Source of the DNA: Nonomuraea maritima
Lineage (GTDB): Bacteria; Actinomycetota; Actinomycetes; Streptosporangiales; Streptosporangiaceae
DNA: 64,000 nucleotides
Assembly: GCF_900100395.1 (NCBI RefSeq)
Contig: NZ_FNFB01000028.1
Span: 30,717 to 94,716, forward strand
Reading direction: 5' to 3'
Shown: piece after piece, positions 38,740 to 47,144 of the stretch
How positions within the stretch are numbered: the stretch's first letter is position 1
How the letters are laid out: every line of letters begins with the position of its first letter
Translations under genes and position numbers: made by a program
The notes under the pieces: generated by a model
Databases searched by the model: none
Seen by the model: the letters and a program-made list of their open reading frames with translations, nothing else
What the model was told of the DNA's origin: nothing

Positions 38740-39477
38740 CTAAAAGAGGGCCTCTTGCAGGCCAGGTGCGGCCACGTCGACCTCGAGCGGCGTCGGCCGC
38801 CGGGGCTGCGTGAGGAGGTACGACTGGTCACGGAAGTCCGCGATATCCGGCAGGCTGACCGGCTCCTGTCGCTCGACGTCGGCCCGCCAGCCGAGCACGT
38901 AGGGCAGCAGCTTGTCCGGGGCCTTAACGAGATACGTGCCGTCCACCGAGTCGCAGCCGATCGCCGCGGCGTACCGGTACCGCTTGAGGCTGCTGACGCG
39001 GCCCATGTGCACCCATTTGCCGATCTCGACTGCGTAGGCGGCGAGCGCTGCAGCGGCCCTGCTGAGCTTGAACGCGTCGGTCCCGGCGATGAACAGCACG
39101 TCGTAGTCGTCGTCGTGATCCCACGTGTCGAGGTCCATCAGGTCCTGGGCGGCCAGCGCCGCGGGGAACCCCGCATCCCGGATCCGGCGCAGCATGTCGC
39201 GGGACCGTCGCCAGGTGCCGGGATGGTTGAACGGCACGTCCGGCGCGACCACGAACCGGCACCACTGCCGCAGGTGGCGGAGCTTCCGCAGGAGGCGTAG
39301 GAACTCGTCGTCGCCGACGTACCGGCCGCTGAACGCGCCGTTGTCGATGCAGAACTCCCAGCCCTCCTCCAGCTTGTTGCCCTGCCGCGGCGTGCAGATG
39401 GCGCCGAGCCGGCCCGCGCGGATTTGTTCGCGGATCGGCTCGGTCGACGACGGCGTCATGTAGATCGGCGCCCGCAT
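38740..39477 (-). CDS. TGT/DpdA-like protein
   Basis: The 245-residue protein begins MRAPIYMTPSSTEPIREQIR and has GAICTPRQGNKLEEGWEFCI, DNGAFSG, VVAPDVPFN, AALAAQDLM, FIAGTDAFKLS, KWVHMGRVSS and CDSVDGTYL. This order of TIM-barrel motifs matches a phage family related to tRNA-guanine transglycosylase/DpdA, which can exchange guanine for a 7-deazapurine in DNA. No deazapurine biosynthesis gene is visible in this window, so the activity is unproven. Confidence 0.6.
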   Translation of the reverse strand: MRAPIYMTPSSTEPIREQIRAGRLGAICTPRQGNKLEEGWEFCIDNGAFSGRYVGDDEFLRLLRKLRHLRQWCRFVVAPDVPFNHPGTWRRSRDMLRRIRDAGFPAALAAQDLMDLDTWDHDDDYDVLFIAGTDAFKLSRAAAALAAYAVEIGKWVHMGRVSSLKRYRYAAAIGCDSVDGTYLVKAPDKLLPYVLGWRADVERQEPVSLPDIADFRDQSYLLTQPRRPTPLEVDVAAPGLQEALF

Positions 39478-39480
39478 CGC

Positions 39481-39882
39481 TCACTCCGGCGTGGGGATGC
39501 GGCCGGCCTTGACGAGCAGATGGACGGCCATCAGGTAGACGGCGACGAAACACGAACAGTCGCTGAGCACGGTGCCGCCGCACCGCTCGTGGTCGCCGGT
39601 GTCGTCGTCGACGTGCTGCTCGTGCTCGTCGGCCGCTTCTCGGAAAACGGCCGCGAGCGGCTCGGCCAGGGTGGGGTCCGTCAGCGCCATCCATTCGGCG
39701 TCGCCGAAGCACTGGTAGGCGATGGCGACGTACGTGCCAGGGCTGTTCACGCTGTTGCCGTCCGGCCGCCACGGCGTCGAGCTGGTGACCGCCGCGGCGT
39801 CGAGCACCGCGGCGGCGGCCTCGCGCAGCAGCTCCCGATCCCTCAGGATGCGGGCCCTGATAGCGCGCTCGATACCGCTCAT
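39481..39882 (-). CDS. unknown protein
   Basis: The 133-residue product has a helical start (ERAIRARILRDRELLREAAA), YVAIAYQCFGDAEWMALTDP and a His/Asp-rich section with CGGTVLSDCSCF. The Cys and His content could bind metal. No family is recognised. Confidence 0.5.
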   Translation of the reverse strand: MSGIERAIRARILRDRELLREAAAAVLDAAAVTSSTPWRPDGNSVNSPGTYVAIAYQCFGDAEWMALTDPTLAEPLAAVFREAADEHEQHVDDDTGDHERCGGTVLSDCSCFVAVYLMAVHLLVKAGRIPTPE

Positions 39883-40238
39883 CGCGCACGCTCCTGCAGC
39901 CCGTTGTCCGCCAGCTCGTACGCCAGCAGCAGCAGGCCAGCGATCATCGGAGTGTGTCGTCGGGGCAGCGGCGGCTTGTCCTGGTCGCGGAGCACCCGCG
40001 CGTGAGCGATGGCGGCGGCCAGGCAGTCGTCGGGGTCGTCGTGGACGCCGCCGGCGAGCGACCAGTGCATGCGGCCGAGGTGGCCTGCGAGGTAGGCGTA
40101 CCCCTGGTAGGCAACGCCGTCTTTGAACGGCCCGTGCGGGGACGACAGGATGATGATGGTGGGGGTGTCGTCGTCCGGCTCGGGCCGTGCCACGTAGTGC
40201 AGGCCGACGTCGACGGGGCGGCTGTGGTTCTTCTTCAT
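39879..40238 (-). CDS. unknown protein
   Basis: The 119-residue product contains TIIILSSPHGPFKDGVAYQG, GRMHWSLAGGVHDDPDDC and a C-terminal helix (PMIAGLLLLAYELADNG). Start and stop are coupled to neighbours. No domain is recognised. Confidence 0.55.
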   Translation of the reverse strand: MKKNHSRPVDVGLHYVARPEPDDDTPTIIILSSPHGPFKDGVAYQGYAYLAGHLGRMHWSLAGGVHDDPDDCLAAAIAHARVLRDQDKPPLPRRHTPMIAGLLLLAYELADNGLQERAR

Positions 40239-40257
40239 GAGGGGATGTCTCCTGGGT

Positions 40258-40857
40258 CTAGTAGTCGCTGGGGTGCAGGTAGCGGGAGCCCGCGTAGCGG
40301 CCGGTCTCCTCGTCGAACTCGGCGAGCCGCTCGTGGTAGTCGCGGTCGACGTTCGTGATCGGGTACAGCCAGGCGTGGATGTGCGGGTTGAGCCGCACGG
40401 CGAGGACCTGGTCCAGCTCGCGGGTGTCGATGTGGGAGTGGCCCTGGTACTTGGTCGCCATCCAGAGGCGGCCGACGTCGATCAGCGCGTCGGCCAGCGC
40501 CCGTGTGGGGCTTCCCTCCGGGTAGTCGTCGATCAGCGCCGACAGGAACTTCTCCAGGTCCCCCAGCTGCGTGAACGGCTCGTAGGCGGAGAACGGCGGC
40601 CGGATCCGGTAGTGGCCCCATTCCACGTCCTCGGTCATCAGGCAGACGGTGTTGGTGCGGCGGGAGCCGGTGCCTTGGATGACGTAGCCGCGGCCGAGCC
40701 TCGTCGAGAACGGGGTGATGGCGCGCCGGTGGATGTTGTGCTCGCGACACAGCTCCATGAGCTGCTCTTTCGTGCCGTGGACGATGTTGTCGCCGTCGAG
40801 TTCGACGAGGTCGAGGGGGACGCGGGCGTAGGTGGGCAGCCATGCCGGTTGCTGCAT
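40258..40857 (-). CDS. unknown protein
   Basis: The 199-residue product starts MQQPAWLPTYARVPLDLVEL and contains TKEQLMELCREHNIHRRAIT, RLGRGYVIQGTGSRR and IDTRELDQVLAVRLNPHIHA. It appears as an alpha/beta protein without recognised motifs. A GC hairpin and a dispersed repeat stand directly upstream of its start. Confidence 0.6.
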   Translation of the reverse strand: MQQPAWLPTYARVPLDLVELDGDNIVHGTKEQLMELCREHNIHRRAITPFSTRLGRGYVIQGTGSRRTNTVCLMTEDVEWGHYRIRPPFSAYEPFTQLGDLEKFLSALIDDYPEGSPTRALADALIDVGRLWMATKYQGHSHIDTRELDQVLAVRLNPHIHAWLYPITNVDRDYHERLAEFDEETGRYAGSRYLHPSDY

Positions 40858-40878
40858 CAGGGTCTCCTTGCGGGTGGG

Positions 40879-40903
40879 CCCCGCCCCGGCCGCCGGGGCG
40901 GGG
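40879..40903. terminator. GC hairpin between repeat and start codon
   Basis: CCCCGCCCCGG and CCGGGGCGGGG form an 11-bp perfect stem with a 3-base loop between the repeat at 40915 and ATG 40857. Confidence 0.6.
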
Positions 40904-40914
40904 TGAGGTTGCAT

Positions 40915-40933
40915 GCGGTAGCGCTGGCGCTAT
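40915..40933 (-). repeat. dispersed start-associated repeat, copy 9
   Basis: Minus strand reads ATAGCGCCAGCGCTACCGC; 58 bp before ATG 40857, with the hairpin between. Confidence 0.7.
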
Positions 40934-40936
40934 CTG

Positions 40937-41389
40937 TCAGCTTTCACGGGCGGCCACGTACCACTGCGGCGCCCCCGGCTCGGGGATGCCGAGTGCGTCG
41001 AGCGCGGCTCGCAGCATTTGCGTGGCAGCGGGCTCGTGCTCGACGAGCTCGGCTACGGTGATGCGCTGGGCGGGGGATCGTTCGGACGCGTCTGTGCGGT
41101 ACGACACCACGAGCCAGCGTTCGGCTCCTTCGCTTCCGTAGTCGACCAGGTGGACGCCCCACAGGTCGTCGGCGAACCCGCGGTCGAGGCCGTCCATCGC
41201 CGGGGTTTCGCCCTTGAGGGTGATGAGGTGGGCGGCGGCCTGCTCACCGAACCCGATGTTGTGGGGGTCGGCGGGGTCGTACCAGTCCACGGCGGGGTGG
41301 CCGCTGGCGGTTGTGGGGATCTTCCAGCCGAGCGGAGCGCCGGGCCCGCCGAGGTCGTAGCCGAAGACGAGCATTCCGGTGGCGGTCAT
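40937..41389 (-). CDS. unknown phage-type protein
   Basis: The 150-residue product begins MTATGMLVFGYDLGGPGAPL and contains AVDWYDPADPHNIGFGEQAA, AERWLVVSYRTDAS and a final helix/loop (ALDALGIPEPGAPQWYVAAR). Similar proteins of this size with a GYDLGG start occur in actinobacterial phages; the role is unknown. A dispersed repeat lies 16 bp upstream of ATG 41389. Confidence 0.6.
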   Translation of the reverse strand: MTATGMLVFGYDLGGPGAPLGWKIPTTASGHPAVDWYDPADPHNIGFGEQAAAHLITLKGETPAMDGLDRGFADDLWGVHLVDYGSEGAERWLVVSYRTDASERSPAQRITVAELVEHEPAATQMLRAALDALGIPEPGAPQWYVAARES

Positions 41390-41404
41390 GAGTAGTGCCT
41401 TTCT

Positions 41405-41427
41405 GCCAGCGGTTGCGCTGGCGCTAT
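41405..41427 (-). repeat. dispersed start-associated repeat, copy 10
   Basis: The core GCCAGCG-GTTG-CGCTGGC is a perfect 7-bp inverted repeat. It overlaps the last codon and stop of the cytosine methyltransferase gene and lies 16 bp before ATG 41389. Confidence 0.7.
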
Positions 41428-43349
41428 GCGGTAAGGGCGTAGTCGTGGGCGAACCGGTCGAACTCGACGTTGAGGATCGCCTCGATGACAGCACACGCGA
41501 GGATCTCGGCCATGGGCGGAGGTACCGCGTTGCCGATCAGCTTGACCTTGTCGCGCGCGGTGTCGGCGACGAACCGGTAGTCGTCGCGGAACGACTGGGC
41601 ACGCTGCAGTTCCTTGAGCTTGAGCATCCGGAACTTGATGGACTGCACGTCGATCTGGCCGTCCGGGGTGAGCAGCGCCCATCGGTCGCGAGTCGGAACC
41701 GTTCCCAACGGCTCGTTCACGCCCTGCACGCGGCCGTTGCCGTAGTACGCCATCAGCAGCGTCTCGGGCATGGGCAGGCCGGGCGGAGCGGTGACGAGCG
41801 ACTGGTGCCCGGTCGTGGTGACCGTGCGCATGTGCTCGCTGGTCGGCGTGACGTGCTCGCGCCCGTCTCCCTTGGAGCCGTTGTTGCGCATCAGGAGCGA
41901 AGGCGGAGGCGACCAGCCGGGAGGGACGCCGAGCCCGTGATGGAAGCCGCCGGCCGTGACCGCATGCGCGGGGTCCTCGAACGCGGGCCTCGACCTGAAC
42001 TCGTCTCCACCGCCACGGAACGGGAACATCAGCGGCAGCATCCCGTCCTTCATGTCGGGGTCGCTGGCCAGCGCGTGGTTGGAGCCGTCCGAGACGAGGG
42101 TGGCCAGCGGGTCCGTGGTCGGGTTGGTGTTCCGCGCCCGGTCCGACCGCATCAGGGACAGGAACGCCGGGAACGCGCCGAGCTGCGAGTCAGGGTTGAA
42201 CGCGATGGCGTCTTCCAGCCGAGTCGTGCTGGTTCGTTTCGGCATGCTGGTCGGCCGGGCCTTCTTGCCGTCGCGCCCTTCGCACGGCACGACAAGCGCG
42301 TTGGCCTCGCGCGTGGTGAGCGCGGAGATCGGCTCGTCCACTCCTCTGGGGCCGTCGTTCCACGTGCCGCCCGCGGGAGTGATGAACGGCTTGATCCAGT
42401 GCTCTTCGACGCCAGCACGGATACGGGCGATCGTCTTCGGCGCCAGGCCCTCAGGCTTCTGCTTCGTCTTCTTCCTGGAGCCGATCGGCGTGCCGAGGTC
42501 GGTCCAGTCCACCGCGTAGGCGGCGGGGAGCACCGGAGGTTCGATGATCTGCCCCTGGCAGGACACCTCGGGACACACCCACACGTACTGGCCGTGCTTG
42601 ATGCCGTAGACGCCCATGTCCACGCCGTGGCGCTTCCACGCCCTGACGGCCTGCACCCATCCTCCGTGGCTGGGACAGAAGGCGTACGGGTCGAACCACT
42701 TGGAGTAGTTCGGGGTACGGCCCACGGACTCGTGGACGGCCGAGACGAGCATCCGGTCGCGGGACTGCGGGGTGGGCAGCGTGGTCCGGCCTTGTACGTG
42801 CGCGGCGTTGACGGCGTGGATCTGGACGATGTACCCGAGCTTCCGCAGCTCGCGGATCCACCGGTCCCAGTGCGCCCACAGGCGCGCTTGGACCACGTTC
42901 TCGACGCCGAAGCCCAGCACCGGCTTGCCGTGCTTCTCCTGGCAGTGGCGCAGGTAGGTGACGACCTCCTCCATCAGGGCGCGACTTCGGATGCGGGTCT
43001 TCTGGTGCTCGTCGAGGTCGTCCAGGTCGTCGGCCCAGAGGGCCATCTGGTTCTCTTTGTCGAAGTACCGCGTCTCGCCCGAGGCCGTACTGAACGCCGG
43101 ACACGCCGGAGATGCCCAGAAAAAGCTGGCGTAGGGGAACTTCTCGATGGCGTCGGCCGCCTGGACGTCGCCGAGCCAGAAGTCGACGTCGGGGTGGTTC
43201 GCGACGTACGTCCACTTCGCCGTCTTCGCGTGGTTGGCGGCGAACTTCAGCTTGGTGCCGGGGACGGCCGCGATTCCGGTTCCGGAGCCGCCGCCACCTG
43301 CGAACATCTCGACAACGTCGATGTCGTCGGGGAAAAGCCGGTTAAGCAC
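41424..43349 (-). CDS. DNA cytosine-5 methyltransferase
   Basis: The 641-residue protein has C5-methylase motifs in order: I (VVEMFAGGGGSGTGI, residues 12-26), IV with catalytic C83 (WASPACPAFS), VI (GVENVV, 149-153), VIII (QSRDRM, 195-200) and X (KLIGNAVPPPMAEIL near 605-618). A long region between VIII and X is expected for target recognition. Motif IV has PAC in place of the usual PPC/PC-Q, as in actinophage enzymes. It likely modifies the element DNA to avoid restriction. A 12-bp GC hairpin precedes it. Confidence 0.9.
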   Translation of the reverse strand: MLNRLFPDDIDVVEMFAGGGGSGTGIAAVPGTKLKFAANHAKTAKWTYVANHPDVDFWLGDVQAADAIEKFPYASFFWASPACPAFSTASGETRYFDKENQMALWADDLDDLDEHQKTRIRSRALMEEVVTYLRHCQEKHGKPVLGFGVENVVQARLWAHWDRWIRELRKLGYIVQIHAVNAAHVQGRTTLPTPQSRDRMLVSAVHESVGRTPNYSKWFDPYAFCPSHGGWVQAVRAWKRHGVDMGVYGIKHGQYVWVCPEVSCQGQIIEPPVLPAAYAVDWTDLGTPIGSRKKTKQKPEGLAPKTIARIRAGVEEHWIKPFITPAGGTWNDGPRGVDEPISALTTREANALVVPCEGRDGKKARPTSMPKRTSTTRLEDAIAFNPDSQLGAFPAFLSLMRSDRARNTNPTTDPLATLVSDGSNHALASDPDMKDGMLPLMFPFRGGGDEFRSRPAFEDPAHAVTAGGFHHGLGVPPGWSPPPSLLMRNNGSKGDGREHVTPTSEHMRTVTTTGHQSLVTAPPGLPMPETLLMAYYGNGRVQGVNEPLGTVPTRDRWALLTPDGQIDVQSIKFRMLKLKELQRAQSFRDDYRFVADTARDKVKLIGNAVPPPMAEILACAVIEAILNVEFDRFAHDYALTA

Positions 43350-43375
43350 AGATTCTCCGTAGGTAGTGAAGGGAA

Positions 43376-43404
43376 CGGCCCCGCCTCGTGGGGAGGCGGG
43401 GCCG
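43376..43404. terminator. GC hairpin between methyltransferase genes
   Basis: CGGCCCCGCCTC and GAGGCGGGGCCG form a 12-bp perfect stem with a 5-base loop, between the stop at 43427 and ATG 43349. Confidence 0.65.
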
Positions 43405-43426
43405 TGAGTGGGGGTATGGCGGCGCT

Positions 43427-45079
43427 CTACTCCTCGGCCGGGATGACCACGAGCACCGTGCTCACGTTGGTCCCGGCCGATGCGAACGCGTCGTCGGGCA
43501 GTTGCGTGATGCTGCCACCGCGGGCCTCGACCAGCTCGCGGAACTCCTTGGCGACGTTGGCGACATGGTGGGCGACGCCGTTACTCATGACGGCGACCAG
43601 CCGACCGCCAGGCTTGAGGAACCGGAGCGCGTGCGTGACGTGCCGGATGTCCTGGCCTTTCGAGAACGGCGGGTTCATGACGACCCGGTCGAACCGGTAC
43701 GGGTAGTTGTCCGGCTCGACCTGGAGGAAGTCACCCGAAGTCACGTCGGCAACGGCATCCATGTCCAGCAGGTCTGGCGCGAACGGCGCGTACAGCTCCA
43801 CGCAGTGGACCGCGAGAGCGCCCGCCAGGGCGGCCGCCTTCACGAGCGCGCCCCGCCCTGCTGACGGTTCGAGGACCGTCATGCCGGGACGGATCTCGGC
43901 CGCCTCGATCACCCGCTCGACCACCATGGGCGTGGAGAAGAACGTCTCCAGGCCGCGCGGAACCTCCAGGGCCGCCGTCTCGATCTTCGCCGCGAGCTCG
44001 GCCACGTCCAACCTCGGCGCCTGGACCGTGCGCCGCGCAGGCGCCGGAGGCGGGGGCGGGGCGGGGCTGTCGGACTTGGGCTTGGCGGCCGGGAAGATGG
44101 TGTCCTCGTGCGGGCACTCGACGGCGCGGATCTCGGTGAACTTCACCTTGTCCGGCCACGAGTACCCGGACTCGACACTCACCGTCACCTTGTTGACCTT
44201 CACCACGGTGCGAGGCTGCAGTCCCCAGTAGCGGACGACGTCGCCGACGTGCACGTTGTGCTTGCCCCACTCGACGTACTGACCCGCCTCCACCGCGGCG
44301 TCCAGCTGCGCACGGTCGTACTGGAGCTGGTTCTCCAACTGGGCCTTGCGGGCGAGCAGCCGTTCTCGGTAGTCGCCGGTGGCGGGCTTGTGGACCTCGA
44401 TGTAGTACGGCTCGCCCGCGTGGTCGAGATGCCTGCGCTCGTGGCCGTCCAACGCCTTCTGAATCTTGCGCAGCTCGGCCTCGGCCGTCTTGATGCGGCG
44501 AGCCGTCACGGCCGGGGTCGCGGAGCGACGCATCTGCGAGCCGACCGCGCTGGCGCGGCGGGCCACCTCGTGCGCCGCCTTGTCCTCGTCGACGCTCTTG
44601 CGCATCGCGGCGTGCATCTTCTCCCGGTCCCGACGTGCGCCCGGCTCCGAGTGGTGGCCGACGAGGATGGGCTGACCGCCCGCGAACCGTTCGCTGAGCT
44701 GCGACGCCCGCTCGTGAGCGGAGGCCGCCGCGCCGGCGTGGCGTTCGACCTTCCGCTCCAGCGCGTCGCGGCGGTCTTCCAGCCGGTCGGCCTTGTCCTC
44801 CAGGACCTGGGCGCGGTCGCGAAATTCGTCGTCGATCTCGACGGTGACGTCGAACCCGGCAGCGCGCAGCGCCTCAGCCGCCTGGTTGATGCGGTAGCGG
44901 TCGGCCACCTGATCGCGGCTGCTGCGGATACCAATACAGGGCAGGCCCTGCCTGGCCATGCTGGGGAAATAGGCGAATCGGCCGTTCTCCCACTTCTTGA
45001 CGATGTCGAGCACCCCGTCGCCCTTGACGGTCCCGTACACGAGGGTGCCGTCCTCATGGTTGTGCTTAATCGTGATCAC
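43427..45079 (-). CDS. DUF3560 - adenine methyltransferase fusion
   Basis: The first about 270 residues are DUF3560: ITIKHNHEDGTLVYGTVKGD, GIRSSRDQVADRYRINQAAE, AAGFDVTVEIDDEFRDRAQV, GGQPILVGHHSEPGARRDRE and ARRIKTAEAELRKIQKALDG. The last about 170 residues are an N6-adenine methyltransferase with LEPSAGRGALV (403-413) and NPPF (469-472). A proline-rich linker (about 340-355) joins them. DUF3560 is common on actinomycete plasmids near antirestriction genes. The GTG start overlaps the upstream stop (GTGA). Confidence 0.85.
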   Translation of the reverse strand: MITIKHNHEDGTLVYGTVKGDGVLDIVKKWENGRFAYFPSMARQGLPCIGIRSSRDQVADRYRINQAAEALRAAGFDVTVEIDDEFRDRAQVLEDKADRLEDRRDALERKVERHAGAAASAHERASQLSERFAGGQPILVGHHSEPGARRDREKMHAAMRKSVDEDKAAHEVARRASAVGSQMRRSATPAVTARRIKTAEAELRKIQKALDGHERRHLDHAGEPYYIEVHKPATGDYRERLLARKAQLENQLQYDRAQLDAAVEAGQYVEWGKHNVHVGDVVRYWGLQPRTVVKVNKVTVSVESGYSWPDKVKFTEIRAVECPHEDTIFPAAKPKSDSPAPPPPPAPARRTVQAPRLDVAELAAKIETAALEVPRGLETFFSTPMVVERVIEAAEIRPGMTVLEPSAGRGALVKAAALAGALAVHCVELYAPFAPDLLDMDAVADVTSGDFLQVEPDNYPYRFDRVVMNPPFSKGQDIRHVTHALRFLKPGGRLVAVMSNGVAHHVANVAKEFRELVEARGGSITQLPDDAFASAGTNVSTVLVVIPAEE

Positions 45080-45726
45080 TGCTCGGAGTCCTCGCCCTCG
45101 CCGTCGACGTCGGCCGGGAAAAACCCGATGTCGTCCTTCAGCACCCGGTCGAGCAGTTCGCGGACCTCGTCGCGAGTCGGCGCGGGACCGCGCACCACCT
45201 CGTAGACAGCGCAGGTCTCCGGGCAGCGCAGGCCCACGTGGGTGCCGCAGTGGTCGCAGGGCCGGTTCTTCGGCACGGTGTCGCGCACGTCGAACACCCG
45301 CTCCGACGTGAACCCGCTCCACTCGCCCGCGTCGACCTCTTCGGTCTGGCCGGTCTCCTTGTTCTCGAACTCCTCGACCTTCTTGCCGCCGCGGCGGCGG
45401 GCGATGACCCGCATCGGCTCGGCGGTCTTCAGGACGGCGCGGTCCTCCTTCGCCCAGAAGAACGCGGAGTTCACCCGCGTCGCGTTCGGGTTCTGGGCGA
45501 GCATGGCCAGCGCGTTGCGCAGCGTGCGGTGGCCCTGCACACGGGCCGCGTACTCGCGGAACGCGTCGATCAGGTCCGGCCGCTGCGAAAGCGCCCGGGC
45601 GCCCATCACGACCGCGTCGCTGACGATCTTCTTGTCAGCGTCCTTGCTTTCGCGCCACACCTGCTTCTCGGCCTCGGTCCAGCTGGCGCGAGGACGGGTG
45701 CGGCGGCGTCGACTCTTGAGAGTCAT
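45076..45726 (-). CDS. ArdC N-terminal-like protein with zinc site
   Basis: In this 216-residue protein the centre (RTLRNALAMLAQNPNATRVN, SAFFWAKEDRAVLKTAEPMR, VIARRR) follows the ssDNA-binding N-terminal domain of ArdC antirestriction proteins. It is followed by FDVRDTVPKN, as ArdC continues, and then a CDHCGTHVGLRCPETC zinc motif. The peptidase part of ArdC is absent. Located beside two methyltransferases, it may protect incoming DNA from host restriction. A strong dispersed repeat lies 20 bp before its ATG. Confidence 0.65.
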   Translation of the reverse strand: MTLKSRRRRTRPRASWTEAEKQVWRESKDADKKIVSDAVVMGARALSQRPDLIDAFREYAARVQGHRTLRNALAMLAQNPNATRVNSAFFWAKEDRAVLKTAEPMRVIARRRGGKKVEEFENKETGQTEEVDAGEWSGFTSERVFDVRDTVPKNRPCDHCGTHVGLRCPETCAVYEVVRGPAPTRDEVRELLDRVLKDDIGFFPADVDGEGEDSEQ

Positions 45727-45745
45727 TCGGGTTCCTTTTCTCGAT

Positions 45746-45770
45746 GCGCAAGCGGCACCGCTGGCGCTTT
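45746..45770 (-). repeat. dispersed start-associated repeat, copy 11
   Basis: The most symmetric copy: half-sites GCGCAAGCGG and CCGCTGGCGC (one mismatch as inverted repeat) flank CA, and AAA follows on the far side. It ends 20 bp before ATG 45726. Confidence 0.75.
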
Positions 45771-45811
45771 GTGCGTCAGCGGTGCCGGTGGTGGTTGCGG
45801 GGTTTGCGGAG

Positions 45812-46231
45812 TTACGGGTACGAGAGCTCGTAGCCGTCCGGCAGGGACACGCGCCGGGAGCACTGCTCGCACTCGAAGCCGTCGTTCTCGAAGCAGCTGT
45901 CGCCGAGTGCAACGCTGATGACGCCCGGCCTGATGATGGTCAGCTCGTTGGACCGGGTGGCCACGTCGAGCTCGACGATCTCGTCGGTGGCGCTGCAGTC
46001 GGCGTAGGGGCAGACGAGCTTGCCGTCCAGAACGAGCACGGCGGGCTCGTCGTCCTGGTCGTCCGCCGTCCCGGACAGTGGGGCCTCGCAGCACTTGGAC
46101 ACGATCGTCGCCCGCGAGTCGCCGCGGGTGATGATGCGCGAGTTGGTGCCGCACGAGGGGCAGATGCGCCGTTCGACGTCAGGCAGCTCGTAGTCCTCGT
46201 CGCCGAAGGTGAGGTCGTTGTCCGTCATCAC
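45812..46231 (-). CDS. multi-zinc-ribbon protein
   Basis: The 139-residue product has CPSCGTNSRIITRGDSRATI...CC, CPYADCSATDEIVELDV and CFENDGFECEQCSRRVSLP, suggesting three zinc sites. The GTG start overlaps the upstream stop; an in-frame ATG follows at once. Possibly nucleic-acid binding. No family is recognised. Confidence 0.65.
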   Translation of the reverse strand: MMTDNDLTFGDEDYELPDVERRICPSCGTNSRIITRGDSRATIVSKCCEAPLSGTADDQDDEPAVLVLDGKLVCPYADCSATDEIVELDVATRSNELTIIRPGVISVALGDSCFENDGFECEQCSRRVSLPDGYELSYP

Positions 46232-46731
46232 GCCTGCCCTTCCGGGAGCATCGGGAGGCCGTACCGCTTGTCGGGCGGGCCGAGGATCACGGTGATGCCG
46301 AGCGCCTTGGCGCGGTCGAGCGCGGCCTGCCCGTCAGCGGCCCACTCACGGACCTGCCACCGGCCGCCGCTCTGGTTGACCAGCGCATACTCGCCGAACT
46401 CCACGTCCCGGTCGCCGTGGCGGCCGTGCGCGATCGGGCCCATCGGCCGGTACCGCTTGCCGCCGTCCGGGAGGACAACGTGGTGGCCAGCGTGCGGCAG
46501 GCACCGGTCACAGCCGAGCGTGCCAGCGGTGTAGGAGCACAGGTCACCGTAGGTGCCGGTGTCCTCCCGCGTGACGGGATGCTCCTGCAGCAGCGGGCAG
46601 CCCGCGATGTGCATCCACTCGCGGCCCTCGCCGCGGGCCGTCATCACGTACGGGTGACGTCCGTTCGGGTCCTGGTACGGGGCGCTGTTGAGCATCGCCA
46701 CGGAGAACTTGATCGGCTTCATGGTGGTCAT
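46228..46731 (-). CDS. unknown Cys/His-rich protein
   Basis: The 167-residue product contains WMHIAGCPLLQEHPV, LCSYTAGTLGCDRCLPHAGH and ALDRAKALGITVILGPPDKR. The CxxC..H groups suggest a zinc-binding middle. ATG 46731 overlaps the upstream stop. Confidence 0.55.
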   Translation of the reverse strand: MTTMKPIKFSVAMLNSAPYQDPNGRHPYVMTARGEGREWMHIAGCPLLQEHPVTREDTGTYGDLCSYTAGTLGCDRCLPHAGHHVVLPDGGKRYRPMGPIAHGRHGDRDVEFGEYALVNQSGGRWQVREWAADGQAALDRAKALGITVILGPPDKRYGLPMLPEGQA

Positions 46732-47144
46732 GCGACGGCCCTTCGGAGGTGCTGCGCGGACGTGACATACGGGTTGGCGCGCTCCTCGCCCTCGACGTAC
46801 GAGACGACCAGCCGGACGGGGCACGCCCGGCTGGTGAGCGCGGTCGGCGTCTCGACGTACATGTCGACGACCTGGCCGACCCGATCGCCGACCTTCACCG
46901 GGTCGCCGACACGGAACTCGGTCATCTGGTCGCGTCGGCCGCGCACGTGCGTCGTGATGTCGCGGCGGTTCAGGTGCCGCCAGCCGGCCGATCCGGGAAC
47001 GCGGACGACGGCCTTGACCGGCGCTGTCCCGTCGAACAGGACGCGGATGGTCCAGCCGTCGCGCTCCAGGACGAGCGCCTGGCCGTCCCTAGCGACGGTC
47101 CAGTGCCCGAGGTTGGCACGGGCCATTAACGTCTGCGGGTTCAT
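46728..47144 (-). CDS. unknown beta-barrel-like protein
   Basis: The 138-residue product has WTVARDGQALVLERDGWTIR, KAVVRVPGSAGWRHLNRRDI and FRVGDPVKVGDRVGQVVDMY, the last being KOW-like. GGAGGAG precedes ATG 47144. Possible nucleic-acid or ribosome contact; function unknown. Confidence 0.55.
   Translation of the reverse strand: MNPQTLMARANLGHWTVARDGQALVLERDGWTIRVLFDGTAPVKAVVRVPGSAGWRHLNRRDITTHVRGRRDQMTEFRVGDPVKVGDRVGQVVDMYVETPTALTSRACPVRLVVSYVEGEERANPYVTSAQHLRRAVA

Noticed and set aside
41379..43706. Very long open frame on the plus strand opposite the cytosine methyltransferase
   Set aside because: It is antisense to a gene with all C5-methylase motifs. The frame stays open because GC-rich third positions remove stops, and its product is low-complexity Arg/Val/Gly-rich with no motif.
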